Source: JANOYC01 sp031428675 | GTDB lineage: Bacteria; Actinomycetota; Actinomycetes; Actinomycetales; Microbacteriaceae | Length of the DNA: 17,077 nt | Reading direction: 5' to 3' | Assembly: GCA_031428675.1 (NCBI GenBank) | Contig: JANOYC010000136.1 | Span: 1 to 17,077 of the forward strand | Part shown: positions 6,934-12,320 of the stretch, piece by piece | Position numbering within the stretch: position 1 is the stretch's first letter | Layout of the letters: each line of letters begins with the position of its first letter | The notes under the pieces: generated by a model | Databases searched by the model: none | What the model was told of the DNA's origin: nothing | Seen by the model: only the letters and a program-made list of their open reading frames with translations | Program-made: the position numbers and the translations under genes

Positions 6934-7218
6934 CTAGCCGGTGGCGAGCGACGCGTCCCCGAACAGCCAGATGACGAGGCTGCTGAACACCCAGTCGAAG
7001 CCGCCGACGAGCGCCATCATGATGACGACGAAGACGAGAACGACCCCGGTGTAGCTGAAAAGTTCTTTGCGGGTGGGGGTGACGACTTTTTTCAGTTCAT
7101 TGATTACTTGGCGGATGAAGAGCGCGAAACGGGCAAACGGTCCGCGCCTGGTGGCGCGTTCGTTCCTCGCATTGGCGACGACATCCTCGCTGGGTTCGTC
7201 AATCACTTTGCGTGCCAC
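6934..7218 (-). CDS. secE: Preprotein translocase subunit SecE
   Basis: The short protein (94 residues from this start) has a basic N-terminal arm, the conserved amphipathic helix ARFALFIRQVINELKKVVTPTR, and one C-terminal membrane segment (about YTGVVLVFVVIMMALVGGF). SecE clamps SecY in the plasma-membrane translocon. Two GTG codons are possible, at 7224 and 7218; the AAAGG ribosome site at 7232-7228 is 3 nt from the first and 9 nt from the second, so the second was chosen. The gene follows tRNA-Trp and precedes nusG, the usual bacterial order. Confidence 0.95.
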   Translation of the reverse strand: MARKVIDEPSEDVVANARNERATRRGPFARFALFIRQVINELKKVVTPTRKELFSYTGVVLVFVVIMMALVGGFDWVFSSLVIWLFGDASLATG

Positions 7219-7272
7219 ACTCACAACCTTTCAACCGGCCGTCGCCTCACGCGGAGTGCGTTTGACGACTTG

Positions 7273-7345
7273 CAGGGCGGACAGGACTCGAACCTGCAAC
7301 CTGCGGTTTTGGAGACCGCTGCTCTACCAATTGAGCCACCGCCCT
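7273..7345 (-). tRNA. trpT: tRNA-Trp (anticodon CCA)
   Basis: A complete cloverleaf is readable. The acceptor AGGGCGG pairs with CCGCCCT. The D arm is GCTC/GAGC. The anticodon stem GCGGT/ACCGC encloses loop CTCCAAA with anticodon CCA. The T arm GCAGG/CCTGT has loop TTCGAGT, and the discriminator base is G, as expected for tryptophan. The 3' CCA is not encoded. It lies directly upstream of secE, as in many actinobacteria. Confidence 0.97.
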
Positions 7346-7354
7346 ACGGCGAGA

Positions 7355-7360
7355 AATCTA
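7355..7360 (-). promoter_or_regulatory. Candidate -10 element for the tRNA-Trp-secE transcript
   Basis: On the minus strand TAGATT lies 9 nt before the first tRNA base. A weak TGTTTG-like -35 is 17 nt further upstream. Position is right, sequence match is modest. Confidence 0.35.
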
Positions 7361-7444
7361 CCCAACTCGACCGCGCGCAAACAGGATAGAAACCCGGACG
7401 CAGGCGCGACGAAGCTTGGCAGATTTCAACTACCACCCACCAGT

Positions 7445-7460
7445 GTAAGGCATGCTTTAC
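7445..7460. repeat. 16-bp imperfect palindrome in the divergent region between tRNA-Trp and the aminotransferase gene
   Basis: GTAAGGCATGCTTTAC is a dyad around GCATGC with one G-T mismatched position per arm. A related half-motif, GGTAGGCATGC on the minus strand, lies about 30 bp downstream. It may be an operator for the aminotransferase or the tRNA/secE promoter; function unknown. Confidence 0.35.
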
Positions 7461-7500
7461 GACCTGCCTATCGGGCCGGTGCATGCCTACCGACAGCCGT

Positions 7501-7506
7501 TAGGCT
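7501..7506 (+). promoter_or_regulatory. Candidate -10 element for a leaderless aminotransferase transcript
   Basis: TAGGCT fits the TANNNT pattern and ends 6 nt before the GTG at 7513, which would place the transcription start at the start codon. No clear -35 was found. Confidence 0.3.
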
Positions 7507-7512
7507 CGATGC

Positions 7513-8748
7513 GTGGCAAGCGAACACCGTACCTCAGAAACATCCACCTCGTCGATGAAGCCGAGAGTCAGCTCTCGAATCGGGGCGATCAGCGAATCGG
7601 CAACCCTCAAGGTGGATGCCAAAGCCAAGTCCCTGCAGGCGGCTGGCAGGCCGGTCATCAGCTTCGCCGCCGGTGAACCGGATTTCGCAACCCCGTCGTA
7701 CATCGTCGAGGCCGCATCCGCAGCAGTGCTTGACCCGAAGAACTACCGCTATACCCCGGCCGCCGGATTGCCGGAGTTGCGCGAAGCGGTTGCCGCCAAA
7801 ACCCAGCGCGACAGCGGGCTTGGGGTCGATGCCGCGCACGTTGTCATCACCAACGGCGGCAAGCAGGCCGTGTACCAATCCTTCGCCGCACTGCTTGACC
7901 CTGGTGACGAGGTGTTGCTGCCGGCGCCGTTCTGGACCACTTATCCCGAGGCGATCAAACTCGCAGGCGGTGTGCCAGTCGAAGTTTTCGCCGGCTCTGA
8001 CCAGAACTATCTCGTCACGGTTGAACAACTCGAGGCCGCGCGCACCCCGCAGACCAAGGTGCTGCTGTTCGTGTCGCCGTCGAACCCGACCGGAGCGGTG
8101 TACTCCCCCGAGCAGACGCGCGCCATCGGCGAGTGGGCGGAAGCGCACGGACTGTGGGTCATCACCGACGAGATCTATCAGAACCTCGTCTACGACGGCA
8201 TCCGTGCGCTATCGATCGTCGAGGCCGTTCCCGCGCTCGCCGACCGCACCATCCTCGTCAACGGTGTCGCCAAGACCTATGCGATGACCGGCTGGCGGGT
8301 CGGCTGGATGGTCGGCCCTGCCGACGTCATCAAGGCTGCCGCGAACCTGCAATCGCACTTGTCGTCGAACGTGTCGAACATCTCCCAGCGGGCCGCGATC
8401 GCTGCCCTCACCGGCCCCCAAGATGCCGTCGAAGAGATGCGCCAGGCGTTCGATCGGCGGCGAAAGCTCATCGTCGCGGAGCTCAACAAGATCGACGGCG
8501 TGATGGCGCCGATGCCTCAGGGCGCGTTCTACGTGTATCCGGATGTCACGGGCCTGCTCGGTCGGGAATGGGACGGCGTCACCCCGACCACGTCTCTCGA
8601 GCTTGCCGACCTCATCCTCGACAAGGCCGAAGTCGCTGTCGTGCCGGGCGAAGCGTTCGGCCCGAGTGGCTATGTGCGTCTCTCCTACGCTCTCGGCGAT
8701 GCCCCGCTTCTTGAGGGAGTGCAGCGCCTACAGCGCCTGTTCGCCTAG
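7513..8748 (+). CDS. Pyridoxal-phosphate aspartate aminotransferase (class I/II, Igamma type)
   Basis: The protein has 411 residues. Class I aminotransferase landmarks are in order: substrate-site GEPDFATP, TNGGKQAVY, VSPSNPTGAVY with the PLP-contacting Asn, ITDEIYQNLVY, the Schiff-base lysine in NGVAKTYAMTGWRVGW (Lys254), and VRLSYALGD with the carboxylate-binding Arg near the C-terminus. It should move amino groups between aspartate (or related amino acids) and 2-oxoglutarate. The GTG at 7513 was taken because a -10-like box would make it a leaderless start; an ATG at 7555 would give 397 residues and also fits the family, whose conserved part begins there at RVSSRIGAISESAT. Neither has a ribosome site. 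Divergent from tRNA-Trp. Confidence 0.93.
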   Translation: MASEHRTSETSTSSMKPRVSSRIGAISESATLKVDAKAKSLQAAGRPVISFAAGEPDFATPSYIVEAASAAVLDPKNYRYTPAAGLPELREAVAAKTQRDSGLGVDAAHVVITNGGKQAVYQSFAALLDPGDEVLLPAPFWTTYPEAIKLAGGVPVEVFAGSDQNYLVTVEQLEAARTPQTKVLLFVSPSNPTGAVYSPEQTRAIGEWAEAHGLWVITDEIYQNLVYDGIRALSIVEAVPALADRTILVNGVAKTYAMTGWRVGWMVGPADVIKAAANLQSHLSSNVSNISQRAAIAALTGPQDAVEEMRQAFDRRRKLIVAELNKIDGVMAPMPQGAFYVYPDVTGLLGREWDGVTPTTSLELADLILDKAEVAVVPGEAFGPSGYVRLSYALGDAPLLEGVQRLQRLFA

Positions 8749-8751
8749 CGC

Positions 8752-8779
8752 GCCCCCTCCCCCTCCCCCCATCTCCCCA
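8752..8779. repeat. C-run low-complexity tract after the aminotransferase gene
   Basis: Plus-strand runs of four to six C separated by T or AT begin 3 nt after the stop; the minus strand therefore has several G-runs compatible with a G-quadruplex. A matching G-run stretch (8845-8858) lies on the other side of the palindrome that follows. Confidence 0.5.
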
Positions 8780-8786
8780 TCTCCGT

Positions 8787-8843
8787 CGAGTTGCCCCAAA
8801 TCGTGCTTGCGTGAGGCGGGGAAGCACGATTTGGGGCAACTCG
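8787..8843. repeat. Palindrome copy 1: perfect 22-bp inverted repeat with 13-nt loop
   Basis: The left arm 8787-8808 begins CGAGTTGCCCCAAATCGTG and is the exact reverse complement of the right arm 8822-8843. The element lies between the aminotransferase stop and the DUF559-type gene. A second copy with the same arm core is at 9893-9949. It may act as a bidirectional terminator, but there is no U-tract, and a shared 19-bp arm core argues for a dispersed repeat family. Confidence 0.9.
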
Positions 8844-8956
8844 CGGGGGGTGGGGGGAAGCGCGCATGACTCCTCAACGCGGACTCTTACAAGACGCTCC
8901 ACCACATGCTGCGGGATCGGCCGCGCGCACTAAGTCGAAGCGGCCAACCTAGTGGC

Positions 8957-9850
8957 GTGAAGCCCAGAATCCCACTCCCGGTTGAGGTCAAAGACCGCGC
9001 CTTCACGACGGCGCGAGGCGCCGACGTCGGACTGAGCGAGAATCGCCTCCGCGGGCCGGATCTCAACGCACCGTTCCACGGCATTCGGATTCCACGCTCC
9101 GTCGATCCGAACCTTTTAGTTCTCTGTTCCGGATATCAGTTGACTATGCACCCGCTCGGCAGATTCTGCGGCCCCACCGCCGCGCTCCTGATGGGGGTTC
9201 CGCTACCGCGGCGGCGCGAATCGCTGTTGCCGCTTCACGTCGCTGTTCCCCGTGGCACTCGTGCCCCCAAAGGCCAGGCTATCCGCGGTCACGAGTTCGA
9301 CCGCGAGCCACATCAGACGGTGGAGTTGCACGGGCTGAGGCTGAGCCCGCCTGAGCGGGTGTGGTGCGAACTCGCGACGATGCTCGGGATTGACGATCTG
9401 GTGGCCGCGGGCGACTCTCTGATAAACCGGCGACGCCCTTTCACGACCGCCCTCGACCTCGAAATGATTACGCACGAGTTCGCCGGTCGACGCGGCGTGG
9501 TAGCGATGCGTGCGGCGTATCCGCTGCTGTGCGACTCGAGCGACTCGCGCCAGGAGACCAGGCTCCGCCTCATTTTGGTTCGCGCCGGCCTCCCGCAGCT
9601 CACTGCCAACCCGACGATCGTCACAAGCGGTGGCTTTACTTACCGCGGCGATCTGGTGTTCATGGCGGAAAAGGTGATTGTGGAGTATCAGGGCGACTAC
9701 CACCGAACGCCGGAGCAGTTCGCCGCTGACATGACGCGAGCCTCCCGGTTGGAGGCGGATGGGTGGAGAGTGATTCTCGTCGGCGCGCGCGATCTCGATG
9801 ATCCCGTCGAACTGGTGTCGCGCATCCGTCGCGTGCTCGCACAACGCTAG
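8957..9850 (+). CDS. DUF559-domain protein with AbiEi-like N-terminal part (putative PD-(D/E)XK nuclease)
   Basis: The 297-residue protein has an N-terminal half that resembles the winged-helix/AbiEi-like module common in such actinobacterial proteins (GLSENRLRGPDLNAPFHGIRI, then FCGPTAALLMGVPLP). The C-terminal half is DUF559/Vsr-like: an Arg- and Glu-rich helix QETRLRLILVRAGLP, RGDLVF with an Asp, VIVEYQGDYH, and a final DGWRVILVGARDL strand. The spaced Glu200, Asp232 and Glu243 could form a metal site, so a nuclease activity is possible but unproven. The GTG was chosen because homology starts just after it; the frame is open to an ATG at 8906. No ribosome site is visible. The gene is bracketed by two copies of one palindrome, which suggests an accessory insertion. 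Confidence 0.7.
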   Translation: MKPRIPLPVEVKDRAFTTARGADVGLSENRLRGPDLNAPFHGIRIPRSVDPNLLVLCSGYQLTMHPLGRFCGPTAALLMGVPLPRRRESLLPLHVAVPRGTRAPKGQAIRGHEFDREPHQTVELHGLRLSPPERVWCELATMLGIDDLVAAGDSLINRRRPFTTALDLEMITHEFAGRRGVVAMRAAYPLLCDSSDSRQETRLRLILVRAGLPQLTANPTIVTSGGFTYRGDLVFMAEKVIVEYQGDYHRTPEQFAADMTRASRLEADGWRVILVGARDLDDPVELVSRIRRVLAQR

Positions 9851-9890
9851 GCAGCGCCCTCCTCGACGAGGCAGCCCCCTCCTCGACGAG
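9851..9890. repeat. Two tandem 20-bp repeats directly after the DUF559 gene
   Basis: GCAGCGCCCTCCTCGACGAG (9851-9870) is followed without a gap by a copy differing at one base (9871-9890). It starts at the first base after the TAG stop and leads into the second palindrome. Confidence 0.85.
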
Positions 9891-9892
9891 CG

Positions 9893-9949
9893 CGAGTTGC
9901 CCCAAATCGTGGTTCGCGAGGAGAGGGAACCACAATCTGGGGCAACTCG
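9893..9949. repeat. Palindrome copy 2: 23-bp inverted repeat related to copy 1
   Basis: The left arm 9893-9915 shares its first 19 bases with copy 1 and ends in GGTTC; the right arm 9927-9949 pairs with it except at two positions. Both become G-U pairs in a minus-strand transcript and C-A mismatches in a plus-strand one, so RNA folding is better on minus. It lies 73 bp past the murB stop on that strand and might serve as its 3'-end structure. Confidence 0.85.
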
Positions 9950-9956
9950 GCGGAAT

Positions 9957-10010
9957 GGGAGGGCATGGGAGGGAGGGAGGGAGGGAGGGAGGGAGAGAGG
10001 GAGGGAGAGG
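9957..10010. repeat. GGGA microsatellite-like tract, potential G-quadruplex
   Basis: The plus strand carries about ten GGG runs separated by single A or short spacers. Four or more closely spaced GGG runs satisfy the usual G-quadruplex pattern. It is intergenic, just past the murB stop. Such a tract is prone to length change by slippage. Confidence 0.8.
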
Positions 10011-10022
10011 ATGGGCGCAGGG

Positions 10023-11120
10023 CTAGCCGTACACCCCGAGGAACACGGGCTCCGGCACCAGCACGACCCCGAACTCCGAGAGCACGCGGGTTTGCACGAA
10101 GCGGGCGAGTTCGATGACTTCCGCTGCAGTCGCACCACCTCGGTTGGTGATCGCGAGGGTGTGTTTCGACGAGATGGCAGCACGCGAGCCCGGTAGAGAG
10201 AATCCCCGCCTGATGCCCGAGCGCTCGATTAACCACGCGGCGCTCAACTTCACGCGCCGCTCCTCGAACGAAGGAGGAATGGCGGGCACCTCGCCCAACG
10301 CGACCACACGATCGCTTTGCTCGTCCCCGACCGGCCAGCGCGGGGCATCCACAGGCAGACCGCGCGCGAAGTTCTCGCCAACGATCGGATTCGTGAAGAA
10401 CGAGCCGGCGCTCGTCGAGTCGGCGTCGGCAGGGTCGAGCACCATGCCCTTGGAAGCACGCACGGTGAGCACGGCATCACGCACCGCTTTGAGCGGCACC
10501 CGCTTCCCCACCTCCACACCGAGAGCGCTGGCAAGTTGGTCGTAGGCGATGGGCAAACTGAGCCCGTCAGCGGTATGGATGAGCAGGAGTTCAACCGAGA
10601 GAACAATGCCCTGCTTGCCGCGCTTGAGCGACGAGGTGCGGTAGCCAAGGGCAAGGTCTGCGGCGGTAATCCTTTCGCACTCCCCCGACTCGTAGTCGAG
10701 AAAGTCGATAGCGGCGAGACTCGACGCGAGCTCTTGTCCGTATGCGCCGATGTTCTGAATTGGCGCGGCACCGACCGTGCCCGGGATGCCCGACAACGCC
10801 TCGATTCCGGCCAAACCGTTCGCGACAGCGTAGGCGACCAAATCGTCCCAGTTCTCACCAGCGTGAACAACCAGGCGCACGCCGTCTGCGCCGCCTTCGT
10901 CGTCGATGCGTCGGATGCCGCGGGTCGCCACCCGGATGACCGTCCCGTCAAACGGGTCATCGCCCGCAATCACGTTGGAGCCGCCCCCGAGAACGAACCA
11001 GTCGTCACCATCGGACCAGACATCGAGAGCAATCGCGACGAGGTCGTCTGTCGTGGTCGGAGTCACGAGCTGCCGCGGTTCACCACCGACACGCATCGTG
11101 GTGAGTTCGCTGAGTTTCAT
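10023..11120 (-). CDS. murB: UDP-N-acetylenolpyruvoylglucosamine reductase (MurB, type I)
   Basis: The 365-residue protein is a type I MurB. It shows the FAD-binding WFVLGGGSNVI (41-51), the GIPGTVGAAPIQNIGAYG segment (111-128), YRTSSLKRG with Arg161, SAGSFFTNP with the proton-donor Ser240, and PEPVFLG with Glu357, matching the catalytic Arg/Ser/Glu of E. coli MurB. It reduces enolpyruvyl-UDP-GlcNAc to UDP-MurNAc with NADPH in the cytoplasm, the second committed step of peptidoglycan precursor synthesis. The ATG overlaps the stop of the upstream dehydratase gene by 4 bases (ATGA), so it is the last gene of a tightly coupled operon. Confidence 0.97.
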   Translation of the reverse strand: MKLSELTTMRVGGEPRQLVTPTTTDDLVAIALDVWSDGDDWFVLGGGSNVIAGDDPFDGTVIRVATRGIRRIDDEGGADGVRLVVHAGENWDDLVAYAVANGLAGIEALSGIPGTVGAAPIQNIGAYGQELASSLAAIDFLDYESGECERITAADLALGYRTSSLKRGKQGIVLSVELLLIHTADGLSLPIAYDQLASALGVEVGKRVPLKAVRDAVLTVRASKGMVLDPADADSTSAGSFFTNPIVGENFARGLPVDAPRWPVGDEQSDRVVALGEVPAIPPSFEERRVKLSAAWLIERSGIRRGFSLPGSRAAISSKHTLAITNRGGATAAEVIELARFVQTRVLSEFGVVLVPEPVFLGVYG

Positions 11121-11557
11121 TCGCCGGTTGCGATCACGCGCACCTGCGCCTTGCCGAGCACCGTTGCGCCCCCGCTCGAGACGGTCAGATCGATGCGCAA
11201 TCCGACGTCGTCGATCGCGCCGACTTTAGCGATCACCGAAATAGTGGCACCCGTGTCGGGATCGACGACGACCGGTCGAGTGAAGCGCACTTGGTAGTCC
11301 GAGACACTTCCTCGATTTCCGAGCCAGTCGACCACCGGTTGTACCGCCAGCCCCATGGTGAGCATGCCGTGGGCGAGCACGCCCGGCAGCCCGACGCCGG
11401 CCGCGACGTCGTCGCGGTAGTGGATGGGGTTGAAGTCACCGGACGCACCCGCGTAGCGCACGAGCGAATCGCGGGTGATGGGGAAGATGTGCTCGGCTAT
11501 GACGTCGCCGACCGATAAGCCAGCGAAGTCGTCGAGCGTTTCGGCCTCGGTAGTCAT
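11117..11557 (-). CDS. MaoC-family hot-dog dehydratase, HadB-like catalytic subunit
   Basis: The 146-residue protein carries the hydratase-2 motif: YAGASGDFNPIHYRDDVA (35-52), in which Asp41 and His46 are the expected catalytic pair, followed by GLPGVLAHGMLTMG. This matches the catalytic subunit HadB of the mycobacterial (3R)-hydroxyacyl-ACP dehydratase. It would dehydrate 3-hydroxyacyl-ACP or -CoA, or run in reverse. Both ends overlap neighbours by ATGA (hadA-like upstream, murB downstream). In mycobacteria the enzyme serves mycolic acid elongation; a non-mycolate role would be needed in Microbacteriaceae. The symbol is left blank because orthology is inferred. Confidence 0.88.
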   Translation of the reverse strand: MTTEAETLDDFAGLSVGDVIAEHIFPITRDSLVRYAGASGDFNPIHYRDDVAAGVGLPGVLAHGMLTMGLAVQPVVDWLGNRGSVSDYQVRFTRPVVVDPDTGATISVIAKVGAIDDVGLRIDLTVSSGGATVLGKAQVRVIATGE

Positions 11558-12000
11558 GAGTCGCCTCTCACGACGAGGGTGGATGTCGCGGTCACGACGT
11601 GGGCACCGTCGGCGTCGGTGATCGCGGATTCTGCCGTGATCATCGAGTTGCCGCCGAGCGTCTTGATGCTCGCGACCGTCAGAGTTGCGGTGAGTTCGTC
11701 GCCGGCGACGATTGGGCGAGAGTAGCTGAAGCGCTGCTCGCCGTGCACGACTCTCGAGAAGTCAATGCCAGCATCCGGCTCGGCCAGAAGCTGCGCGAGT
11801 GTTGCTTCTTGAACAACCACGGGAAAGGTGGGCGGCGCGACGATGTCGGGATAGCCCGCGGCGATGGCAGCTTCGGGGTCGTAGTTCAGGGCGCTCGTGG
11901 AGAAGACGGCTCTGGCGAACTCCCGCACCTTCTCACGGCCCACCAGATAGGGATCGGTTGGCGCGAACACGCGCCCTTGCAGTTCGGGGTTCACTGACAC
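11554..12000 (-). CDS. FAS1-like hot-dog dehydratase, HadA-like non-catalytic subunit
   Basis: The protein is 148 residues from the chosen GTG. It resembles mycobacterial HadA: TDPYLVGREKVREFARAVF near the N-terminus, a short APPTFPVVV segment, then HGEQRFSYSRPIVAGDELTATLTV. It lacks the Asp/His catalytic motif, as expected of the partner that holds the acyl chain while the HadB-like subunit catalyses. The GTG at 12000 was preferred to one at 12042 because TAAACT, a good -10 box, ends 7 nt before it, giving a leaderless transcript. Its stop overlaps the next gene by ATGA. A transcription terminator lies just upstream, so this operon starts here. Confidence 0.85.
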   Translation of the reverse strand: MSVNPELQGRVFAPTDPYLVGREKVREFARAVFSTSALNYDPEAAIAAGYPDIVAPPTFPVVVQEATLAQLLAEPDAGIDFSRVVHGEQRFSYSRPIVAGDELTATLTVASIKTLGGNSMITAESAITDADGAHVVTATSTLVVRGDS

Positions 12001-12007
12001 GCGAGCA

Positions 12008-12013
12008 AGTTTA
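12008..12013 (-). promoter_or_regulatory. Candidate -10 element of the hadA-hadB-murB operon
   Basis: Minus-strand TAAACT fits TANNNT and is 7 nt from the GTG at 12000, consistent with leaderless initiation. The -35 region is weak. Confidence 0.4.
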
Positions 12014-12048
12014 GTTGGGGGGTGAGAATCGGAAGCCCGCACACGCGA

Positions 12049-12084
12049 AAGCTCCCGGCGACCACACTGGTCTGCCGGGAGCTT
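12049..12084 (-). terminator. Strong hairpin terminator after the small peptide gene
   Basis: On the minus strand AAGCTCCCGGC and GCCGGGAGCTT form an 11-bp GC-rich stem, with an inner stem GACCA/TGGTC around a GTG loop. It begins 27 nt after the small gene's stop and ends in a short U stretch before the hadA-like promoter. It separates the small gene from the hadA-hadB-murB operon. Confidence 0.75.
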
Positions 12085-12110
12085 CGGGTGAATCGTGGAG
12101 TGGAGTCTGC

Positions 12111-12194
12111 CTACTGGCAGGAGTCACACTGCAGAAGATCCATCGGGTCGACGGGAACCGCGTAGCCGCCGACGGAGTCGTTGTCGTAGTCCAT
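12111..12194 (-). CDS. Unrecognised 27-residue acidic peptide with C-terminal CxxC
   Basis: The gene is too short for common ORF cut-offs. The peptide starts MDYDNDSVGGYAVPVDPMD and ends in CDSCQ; it has six Asp, no Lys, Arg or His, and two Cys only in a CxxC at the C-terminus. I do not recognise it. Expression signals are unusually good: AAGGAGGT 4 nt before the ATG, a TATAGT -10 and ATGACA -35 at 18-bp spacing, an operator-like dyad over the -35 and spacer, and a strong hairpin terminator. It is thus a monocistronic, probably regulated unit between hsdR and the hadA-like gene. It could be a secreted or modified peptide, a redox or metal-binding small protein, or a regulatory leader peptide. 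No modification enzyme is nearby. Confidence 0.6.
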   Translation of the reverse strand: MDYDNDSVGGYAVPVDPMDLLQCDSCQ

Positions 12195-12198
12195 GCGG

Positions 12199-12206
12199 AC
12201 CTCCTT
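12199..12206 (-). promoter_or_regulatory. Near-perfect Shine-Dalgarno sequence of the small peptide gene
   Basis: Minus-strand AAGGAGGT matches the 16S anti-Shine-Dalgarno fully and lies 4 nt from the ATG. It is the strongest ribosome site seen in this window and the main support for the 27-codon gene. Confidence 0.8.
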
Positions 12207-12220
12207 CAAGTCTGTTGTGT

Positions 12221-12234
12221 CCCGCATCTGCGGG
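12221..12234 (-). other. Small hairpin in the 5' leader of the small peptide gene
   Basis: CCCGC, loop ATCT/AGAT, GCGGG forms a 5-bp GC stem close to the predicted 5' end of the transcript. It may protect the mRNA end; no further role is visible. Confidence 0.4.
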
Positions 12235-12244
12235 GTAGGCATTC

Positions 12245-12274
12245 ACTATATAACGGGAATGACACTGTTGTCAT
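12245..12274 (-). promoter_or_regulatory. Near-consensus sigma-70-type promoter of the small peptide gene
   Basis: On the minus strand the -35 ATGACA (12274-12269) and -10 TATAGT (12250-12245) each match 5 of 6 consensus bases with an 18-bp spacer. Transcription would start near 12238, giving a leader of about 43 nt. Confidence 0.65.
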
Positions 12275-12278
12275 TCCC
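12255..12278. promoter_or_regulatory. Operator-like inverted repeat over the small-gene promoter
   Basis: GGGAATGACA, 4-nt spacer CTGT, then TGTCATTCCC is a perfect 10+10 dyad. It covers the -35 element and most of the spacer of the promoter, the classic place for a repressor dimer. An outer imperfect dyad (CACTA...TAGTG, 12244-12290) extends it. The binding protein is not identified. Confidence 0.6.
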
Positions 12279-12320
12279 CTATATGTAGTGTTTCGGCGTG
12301 TCGCGGGATCTTTTTCTCGG

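Noticed and set aside
8787..8843. Palindrome copy 1 as a plain rho-independent terminator of the aminotransferase gene
   Set aside because: It has no U-tract on either strand and is a member of a repeated family; a termination effect is possible but not the simplest reading.
9203..10183. 326-codon minus-strand open frame across the DUF559 gene and the GGGA tract
   Set aside because: It includes translated GGGA repeats (Leu/Pro/Ser runs) and no domain; it is a shadow frame.
12111..12194. Calling the 27-residue peptide a RiPP precursor
   Set aside because: No radical-SAM, cyclodehydratase, lanthipeptide synthase, protease or exporter gene is in the window, so there is no support for a modification class.
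12000..12200. rpmG (ribosomal protein L33) expected near hadA by comparison with mycobacteria
   Set aside because: No L33-like sequence is present; the only ORF with good signals is the unrelated 27-residue peptide.
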